This document shows positions 57,422 through 64,000 of a stretch of 64,000 nt of DNA, in pieces. Position numbers and translations under genes: made by a program. How positions within the stretch are numbered: the stretch's first letter is position 1; each line of letters begins with the position of its first letter. Source of the DNA: Viscum album (Eukaryota; Streptophyta; Magnoliopsida; Santalales; Viscaceae); the NCBI GenBank assembly GCA_963277665.1, contig OY728159.1, positions 1,021,839,343-1,021,903,342 of the forward strand, written 5' to 3'. The notes under the pieces are model-generated. The model made no database searches and was not told where the DNA came from. It was given only the letters and a program-made list of their open reading frames with translations.

Positions 57422-57647
57422 CCGTCTCCCCACGGAACCAGGGCGATCGCTGGCGCTGGAACTCATTCAGTGCACTAAGGCGACGTGCATCGTCAGCGGC
57501 TGGGGCTGGAAGCATCAGTGGCTCGGTAGGTAGAGGTACTGTCGGTGCCTCAGCTGTCAAAGGGCCCTGTACTGAGGCCTCGTCGCTCGGTGGGTTGTCG
57601 TCATGCTCAACTCTCGGAACCCTAGCTAGCTGCCGTCATGGGGCCAT
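57422..57647 (-). pseudogene. gag: G3 gag, N-terminal part
   Basis: On the - strand the start ATG 57645-57647 aligns with the G2 start. The fourth codon is TGA (57636-57638), where G2 has CGA. The frame then runs RVEHDDNPPSDEASVQGPLT and LSALNEFQRQRSPWFRGET up to the nested insertion. It continues at 46497 and downwards. The left duplication CCGTC is at 57422-57426. Confidence 0.9.
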
Positions 57648-57912
57648 CCTGAAAAGGAACAGGTGCACCACGGTCAGAACAATATACATGGTGAGCTGAC
57701 ACTAGTAATCATAAAGAAAACTTGAAACACACATGCAATCAATGTTTTCGTGCATTAATTCGGGAATCAGAAGTCAGGGTCCTGGTGTACGGATACGTCG
57801 GCCGCCGCACCAACACTGGACTCCCCGAACTGATAACCACACCCAATACGCTTAACACTATTGCTTCACATAGGAAAAGATCAGAGTCCAAAGTTCTGCG
57901 GTAGAACCGAAC
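57648..57912 (-). other. G3 untranslated leader
   Basis: The leader between primer-binding site and gag is nearly identical to 38446-38711 and similar to 349-616. It includes a conserved CCGGCCGACGTATCCGTACACC-type region (57790s, given here in part) and the AACATTGATTGCATGTGTG stretch. No gene. Confidence 0.65.
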
Positions 57913-57926
57913 TCCTTTGATACCAA
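57913..57926 (-). other. Primer-binding site of G3
   Basis: Reverse complement TTGGTATCAAAGGA, two bases inside LTR C. Identical to G1 and G2. Confidence 0.88.
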
Positions 57927-58754
57927 TTTGTCACGACCCATCCTCGGGGCCCGTGCCGTGACTACCCCAAGCTCGCCTTCCATAGGCCAGGGGCTGGCGA
58001 CTAGCACCAAGGCGTAATTATCGGTAAAAAGGGAAGGCATTGCCTTTGTAAAGTAAACAAACACCAGAGAGCTAGCAAGCAGTAGAAGTAAACACTAAGT
58101 AAAAACTGAGTACAACAGTAAGTGTGGAAAATTAAGTGGGCCAGTATACAAACCCAAACTGAAAGTAAAGTACAACTGGAAGGGAAAACATCAACTGAAA
58201 AGTAAAGCCGCAATGCCAAGATGTCCACTGGAAATCCCACCTGAAGGGTCGGTACAGATAGCCTCCACTGCTCCTCGGGTCCAGCTGACCACTCCGAGTA
58301 CGTCCCACCCAGTGGTCCACCTCCAGGTACCATCCTGCTCCGCAAGCCTCAAACACGATCAGCATTTTCTGTCGTCTGCAACCAACACAACGTAGTGCGG
58401 GCATAGCTCGTGCAGGGGTGAGTATAAGCTACTCTGTAGGGATCCCGAGACCCCTGAAGGTCTCCCAAAATTCACAAAGGATAATCCACAAAGGAAAGAT
58501 ACAATCACGAAGTAACATCCGACGCTACTTAGGTATATTTCCATACATATACCTAAGTTATCAATTCCCATTCGACTCCAACATCCGATCCCAAGTACAA
58601 CCCAGTCCACACAGGAAAGAAAAACGTAAATCCACACAGGATAGCACTACACAATCCACATAGGAAAGCAAAACAGGATTCATCTCACATATGAATACTT
58701 CTTTGTATGACGATAGAGATGATAATATATTGCCACCGATTCATCTAAGCCATC

Positions 58755-59165
58755 AGACCCACAAAGTATGGACATGTACTAACCCCCGCAATGACCCACA
58801 AAGGATCTGACCCACAAAGGATCGATAGGTAACTAGCCCCCGCAATGACCCACAAAGGATCTGAACCACAAAGGATCAATAGGTAACTAACCCCCTAAAT
58901 GACCCAAAAAGGATCTTACCCACAAAGGATCAATAGGTAACTAACCCCCGCAATGACCCACACAGGATCGGACCCACACAGGATCTGTAGGGGCTGGCCC
59001 ACACAGGACCCCTGAGCACTGACCCACACTGGATCAGACCCACACAGGATCGGTAGCACTGATCCACAAAGGATCTCTGAGTGCTGTAGTCATCATCGAA
59101 TCCACTGAGGATCTCTGCACAGTCATCGTCGAATCCACTGAGGATCTCTGCACAGTCGTTGTCGT
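58755..59165 (-). repeat. Minisatellites in LTR C
   Basis: About four units of roughly 54 bp with GACCCACAAAGGATC, then GACCCACACAGGATC variants, then two 33-bp CGAATCCACTGAGGATCTC units. Same order as in LTR A. Confidence 0.88.
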
Positions 59166-59699
59166 CGTAGTCGCAGCCAGCTCTACGGTTCCCACACATA
59201 GCAAGCTCGTTCGGGAGGGTCCGCTCCATGATCCGAGAGGCTGATACATCAACTGACACAAAGTCCGGAGTTGATGTATCCAAAAGTTCCATATCATCAA
59301 CAAGAACTCAACGTCACAGGCGGCGCGTCAATCAGACGCCTGGTCTGAGAGTTATTGGATTTTTCATCCCAAGGGCCGGATTGGTTTTTAAGTCAAAACC
59401 AACCCGACCGTACACCACCTACATCCAAACCTCGGGTGGAGTAAGACAAAAGATCTGTCTCACTTAGAGGAATCCAACAAAGTCGATGGCACATCAATCG
59501 GACGTCCGGAGTTCAAGATATAAGCATTTCCGCTCCGAGGGCCTCGGTTGGTTTCGTGTACGAACCAACCTGGACAAACCCAAAGTATTCTGAACCCATG
59601 AGTGTAATATACCGAAACTACCGTCTCAATAAAAGGATCATATAGCCATTGATGGTGCATCTATCGGATGCCCGTCGCTCATGTTATGAGCAAAAGACC

Positions 59700-60130
59700 G
59701 AAAAGGTCCGAAAACTGGGGGTCTGGGCCCTGACCGACCCGGCCCAACCCCCCTGGGTCGGCCTGAACCGGGTCGACCCGGCCTGGGTCTGGGTCCAACC
59801 TGGATGGCGCGACCCGGCCCGGCCTGGGCGCGATCCGGCCCGGCTGGCGGGTCGGCCCGGCCGGTTACTGCCGAGCGGAGCGGGGGGCACGTTGCCCCCA
59901 CGTGATGGAGCCTCGACCCCACGTGGGGCCGCCCTTTCCAGCGGACGCGGCAGCCAGCCGCGTCCCATCCTTCGCCGGTCCCGCGCGGTCGCGGGACGGC
60001 CGCCCCACCGCTGCGGCTTTATTCGCGGCGGTTCTCCATGGCGGCGCACCGGGCGCCGCCACCTTCCGCCGCCGTGCCGGCGGGGCGCACCGGCGGGTTG
60101 CTCCGCGGACCACCGAATGAGTTCCAGTGG
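59700..60130 (-). repeat. GC-rich block in LTR C
   Basis: CpG-rich with GACCCGGCC and GGCCCGG words, homologous to LTRs A and B. The 233-codon frame at 59649-60350 crosses it and is compositional. Confidence 0.75.
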
Positions 60131-61031
60131 TCGGAAAAATGCACTGTCTTCGCCAAAGGCCCTCCCGGGGTCTGTCCTTCACTGCGAGGACCTCACATCG
60201 CCCGTGAGGCTTGTTTTGTCGATGTCTGCCATTTCGCACACCAAGAACGAAAGGGGCGGTGGGTTCAGACTTGTTCATTGGTCCGCACCCACCGCGTTAG
60301 CGGTTTTAAATACCTCACAACAAAAGTTCAATCATACGCTGCGGGTATAAATCACAAAGATTAAATGAATCAAACCCCTACCTCGTCGTATTCGTCGAAT
60401 GCGAGTTCTTCGTGGAATTGACCGTCACAGAAGAAGTGGATCATCGCATAGCGGAAGGGGCGCCGCGTCGTCGTGGTACACGTCGTCATGTCGACGATCT
60501 CCGAGTGTTAAGGAAAATACACAGATTTAATTGCACCATTTAAACTCATGTTGAGGATAAAATCCACAAAGGAAATTAAAAGATTCGTAATCCCCTACCT
60601 CAATCAGTTGATGATCGAAGATTGTCGTGGGGAAGGATCGTCGCGGAAGAAATGTCGTGGAAGGAGGATCGTTAGCGTCGCGGTACACAGTGTCGCGTCG
60701 TCGATCTCCGAGGGTCCGGCGTTCTTTGCGTTCATCATGGTCTTCGCGTTCTTCTCGAAGGAGGATGAAGAATATAGAGTTTCTCCAAATCCTCTCAACA
60801 AGCCACCCACATGTGTCGGTCTTATTTTATTCTTATGCCAACAAACAAAAAACAAAGTTAAGAAACGAACCATTAATTTGATGAATTAATGGTAATGACT
60901 TAGCTTCCCAATTAATAGGGGCGTTAAGAATTTAAGAAAACGCACCCGTTGACTTTCATTTAAAAGGGGTTTTCGCGGGTGCGTTACTTAGAGGAAAAGA
61001 AACGGTGGGGCTCGTGTGGGCCCCACCTCAC

Positions 61032-61060
61032 AAATATCCTACCAAGTGGGTAGGATATTT
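61032..61060. promoter_or_regulatory. Perfect 12-bp stem-loop in LTR C
   Basis: Same stem as in LTRs A and B, beside GTGTGGGCCCCACC (about 61014-61027), which contains a TCP-type GGNCCCAC core. Confidence 0.6.
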
Positions 61061-61450
61061 TGGGTTCCTCCCTATCCTCTGAACTTAGCTTAAGTGGCTT
61101 TAAGTGGCTTAAGTGAAATAAAATAAAGTTGTCGCACCACTTTATTTTATTTCTTAACTTAACCCCAAAAACTAAAAACCACACCCGAGCAAACGCAACT
61201 CCAGAAAAGGCGTTTCTAAGCAAATACCGGTGCTGCGATTCCATTGGTGCCCTCAGAATTTGATTCCGAGCACCTGTTCAAAAGTTATGAAAACTCGCTC
61301 ATTCATTCACTGAACGTACCCGAGCCAAACTTTAGAAAATGATTCCAGGCACACCGGGCCTAGGAATCAGGTGCCGTCAGAAACTGCGTTCTTGTAAAAT
61401 TTCAAAGAAAATTAAGAAAAAAATTTCCTTGAATTTTACGGGTCTTTACA

Positions 61451-62060
61451 TAGATATTGAGGAACTTCTCCTATAGGATGGGTTTTGGTAGAGTGATATC
61501 TTTATGTGGAAATGTTGGTCCTTGTTTTTTTAGGTTCAGGTAGAGAACAATGTTCTTTTCCTGTGCTTCGTGTGTTTTTTCTTTTATTGTTGGTTTCATA
61601 GCTGAATAACTTCTAGAGAATTTTTTTCTTTGTGAATTATCTGGGTTTTTTTTGTATTTCTTTTGTTTTAGAGGAAATGTAAAGTTATATTTGTTGTTTT
61701 TTATTATTTTTGTGGTTTTTTAGAAAATTAATGCCAATTACTTTTGAAAACCATCCTTACATCTGAGTTTTTTAATTATTTATTTAATTTTAGCAGTGAC
61801 TTAAAAAACAACTGTAAAATTATTGATAATAAATAATTAGTTAATTTTTTAATTAATTTTATATAATTAATAATTAATAATTAACAATTAATTAGTCTTT
61901 ATAATCATTTTTTAATGTCTTAATTAATTAAGAATTATAAATTATTTATAATTATTATTTAGTAATTATTTAAAAACTAAATAAATTTTAAAATTTAAAT
62001 TATTTAGTAATTTTTAATTATTTATTAATTCTTTTTTATTAATAATTAATTATTTATATA
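61451..62060. other. AT-rich spacer right of the array
   Basis: T-rich then AATTAATT-rich sequence with no recognised gene. The first bases (TAGAT) are the candidate right target duplication of the tandem array. Confidence 0.5.
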
Positions 62061-62447
62061 TGAATGTAATTACATATAAACACACACACACACAAATATA
62101 TGTATGTATGTATGTATGTATATTTATGTATATTAATATTTATATTTAAAAATATTTACATATATTTATATTTCTGTATATATACATAAATATATGTGCA
62201 TGTACATATTTATTTATATTTATATGTATTTATATATATAATTATATATATAATTTTATTTTTATATATTTATTTATAATCCACATATATTTATGTATAT
62301 TTAATTTTAATTCATATATATTTATAAATATATATATATATATACATAAATATTTATATTCATATATATATATATATTTATATTGTGTGGGCATATATAT
62401 ATATGTGTGTGTGCGTTTGTGTGTGTGTGTTTATTATACACACACAC

Positions 62448-62479
<32 letters not shown>

Positions 62480-62780
62480 ATTTATATATATTATGCGGTT
62501 ATATAAATATATTTATAAATATTTATATGTGCTTTAATATATATATATATGTTTCATACAATTATATTAAATCATATATATATATATATGTATGTATGTA
62601 TATATACGTGTGTGTGTGTGTGTCTTTATATATATCATGTTGATATATATATATATTCATGTATGTATATATATATATATTTGTGTTTAAATATAACATT
62701 TATGTTTACATATAATTATATTTAATTATATATATATAGTTATATATATATATATATATGTATTTATATATATTATATGG
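62061..62780. repeat. Compound microsatellite block
   Basis: Alternating (CA)n at 62081-62094, (TATG)n at 62098-62120, (TA)n in several runs, (TG)n around 62403-62432 and 62461-62478, and TATG again at 62588-62602 make up about 0.7 kb of nearly pure alternating purine-pyrimidine. An 86-codon frame (62383-62643) rich in Tyr, Ile, Val and Cys is a direct translation of the repeat. Confidence 0.92.
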
Positions 62781-64000
62781 GTATATTCACCATAGGCTGG
62801 AATGAGAGACCCCTTTTATTAAAATAATGCAAACACCCAAAAGAGGTTGAGGTTTGACAAAGTGACCCTACCCTCTTCAAAGTTGATGATCTGGCATTAC
62901 AAAAACACCAATTCTAAAAATAAGCTTCAAAGAAAATGTAGACCACCGACATTGTCATTATCAAATTATAGACCATGTGAAAATGACCACCTTTAACAAG
63001 AAACATCAATTACTAAGATCAACACAAATCACATAAATTCAATTCAAGTATACTTAATCCAATATTGAGTACCCATGTTATGAAGATAACCCCGACCACA
63101 CCAGTCACATAGATGTATTCCTCCTCTCCAACTCTTATACCCTCAACACAGGGTGAATTCATCATGAAATTCCACTTTCATGAGGGAATTATCATTACTG
63201 GATTCTCAAACAACCTTTTTTGTAGAGTCAACATGTTTCACTCCAAGACCATCCCTATTTTTGGATTTCAATATCTTTCCCCAACCAATTGTATTAGTTC
63301 GAAATAATTAAAGGTTGAGACCTACTTTTTAAACATAACATCATAGAGATAATCATGGTCTTTAACTCTTTTGGAATAGACTTGAGGCAAGGAAGTAGCA
63401 TTAACTAGAGTTCCTATCTTAATATTTTGACTCATTACAACCCCCATCTCTAAATATAACTGTACTTTATCACTATCATTATAAGAAGAATGATCATACA
63501 CATTACCACCACTAAGAGTAGGGACAATCCATATTGTGGAGATAGAATTTTCTTAGATAATTTTCTTACTACCAATTAGTGTTTCATATATTCATTATTT
63601 TGTATATTTTTATCCCCATTTAGAGATTCTATAATTGAATCCAAACAAAAATGGTTGTTTCATTTTTTGGTGTCCCCTACATGACTAGACTCGTAGAAGT
63701 AAGGCTCTATCAAGCATTTTTATTTTTATCAATAGGCTTAATAGTCTCAATATCCATTACAACATCAACTTTTTGTTGGAAAATTAAAACAGGATTATCA
63801 AAGTTACCAATCATTACAGCCTTTTGGGAAAGAATTGAGAAATTATTCTCATAGTTACCTGACCTAGGATTAGAAATAGTTTTTTGGAGGTTGAACTATC
63901 GATATAAAATATTCCCAACAATTGTAACTTTATCGTAATTTTAGAGATATTATTTCCCTATAATGGATAAATATCATACTGAAAAGAATCATTAGAAGAA
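62781..64000. other. Unassigned sequence at the window end
   Basis: Base composition is more balanced than in the spacer, and the - strand has two stretches without stops (about 63330-63510 and 63700-63900). I recognise no domain. The + strand frame at 63651-63854 is hydrophobic but has no family features. It may be the decayed edge of another element. Confidence 0.35.

Larger units (their letters stand above)
30569..61450 (-). mobile_element. Tandem gypsy array: LTR A, G2, LTR B, G3, LTR C
   Basis: Three LTRs of one family (30569-33887, 38728-42160, 57929-61450) alternate with two internal regions, all on the - strand. The middle LTR serves both as 5' LTR of G2 (PBS at 38712-38725 on its left) and as 3' LTR of G3 (polypurine tract at 42161-42174 on its right). 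The outer flanks are TATAT (30564-30568) and TAGAT (61451-61455), a 4/5 match compatible with one original 5-bp target duplication. Such arrays arise by unequal crossing-over between LTRs. G3 is further split by the element at 46498-57421. Same family as G1. Confidence 0.9.
57929..61450 (-). repeat. LTR C (5' LTR of G3)
   Basis: It is 3522 bp, bounded by TGTCACGACC and CTTTACA, and is the longest of the three. It keeps the 198 bp (59205-59402) absent from LTR A. The outer flank TAGAT nearly repeats TATAT beside LTR A. Confidence 0.93.

Noticed and set aside
59649..60350. 233-codon open frame in LTR C
   Set aside because: It crosses the GC-rich LTR block. Open frames exist on both strands there and the corresponding frames in LTRs A and B differ.
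62383..62643. 86-codon Cys/Val/Tyr-rich frame
   Set aside because: Direct translation of TG/TA microsatellites.
63651..63854. 67-codon hydrophobic frame as a host gene
   Set aside because: No family features, no splice or promoter context, and the opposite strand is equally open.

Overview
This window is a nested transposable-element graveyard from a large-genome flowering plant. The evidence is plant Ty3/gypsy elements with C-terminal chromodomains, primer-binding sites complementary to initiator tRNA-Met, a Ty1/copia relic, CACTA-like subterminal repeats and very AT-rich spacer DNA. I found no intact host protein-coding gene, rRNA or tRNA gene. The species cannot be named from the sequence. 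The chromodomain and the >3 kb LTRs point to chromoviruses of the Tekay/Del type, which is inference from family knowledge. Every retroelement gene here is broken.

Layout. 1-8487: gypsy element G1 on the + strand, its 5' LTR cut by the window edge. 8488-14275: two G-rich tracts (8488-8625 and a 1.5 kb tract at 12735-14275) around spacer that carries a tandem-duplicated, exon-like acidic/serine-rich gene fragment (9637-11860). 14276-14742: CACTA-like array of inverted ACCCACGGTT-type repeats. 14930-22955: decayed Ty1/copia element on the - strand, its reverse transcriptase split at the catalytic YVDD site by a 2.26 kb solo LTR (15852-18106). 22956-29617: a second, older gypsy element (G4, - strand) whose 5' LTR is fused to gag by a deletion that removed the primer-binding site. 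29618-30568: spacer. 30569-61450: a composite LTR-internal-LTR-internal-LTR array (LTR A, G2, LTR B, G3, LTR C, all - strand). A 10.9 kb non-autonomous gag-only LTR element (46498-57421, perfect CCGTC target-site duplication) is inserted in the gag gene of G3. 61451-64000: AT-rich spacer, a 0.7 kb block of alternating purine-pyrimidine microsatellites, and unassigned sequence.

How the genes fit together. In each gypsy copy the order is gag (CCHC knuckle), protease (DTGAS), reverse transcriptase, RNase H, integrase (HHCC plus DDE) and chromodomain, as in one Gag-Pol polyprotein. Stops are mostly CAG to TAG and CGA to TGA changes relative to sister copies, as expected from decay of methylated cytosines. 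The points most worth a second look are the three-LTR tandem array, the insertion that splits YVDD, repeated loss of catalytic aspartates in the other RTs, the gag-only element with an apparent intron inside its 4.2 kb LTR, a conserved 12-bp stem-loop next to a TCP-like site in the gypsy LTRs, and the 1.5 kb G-rich tract. I did not find a previously unknown cellular system.
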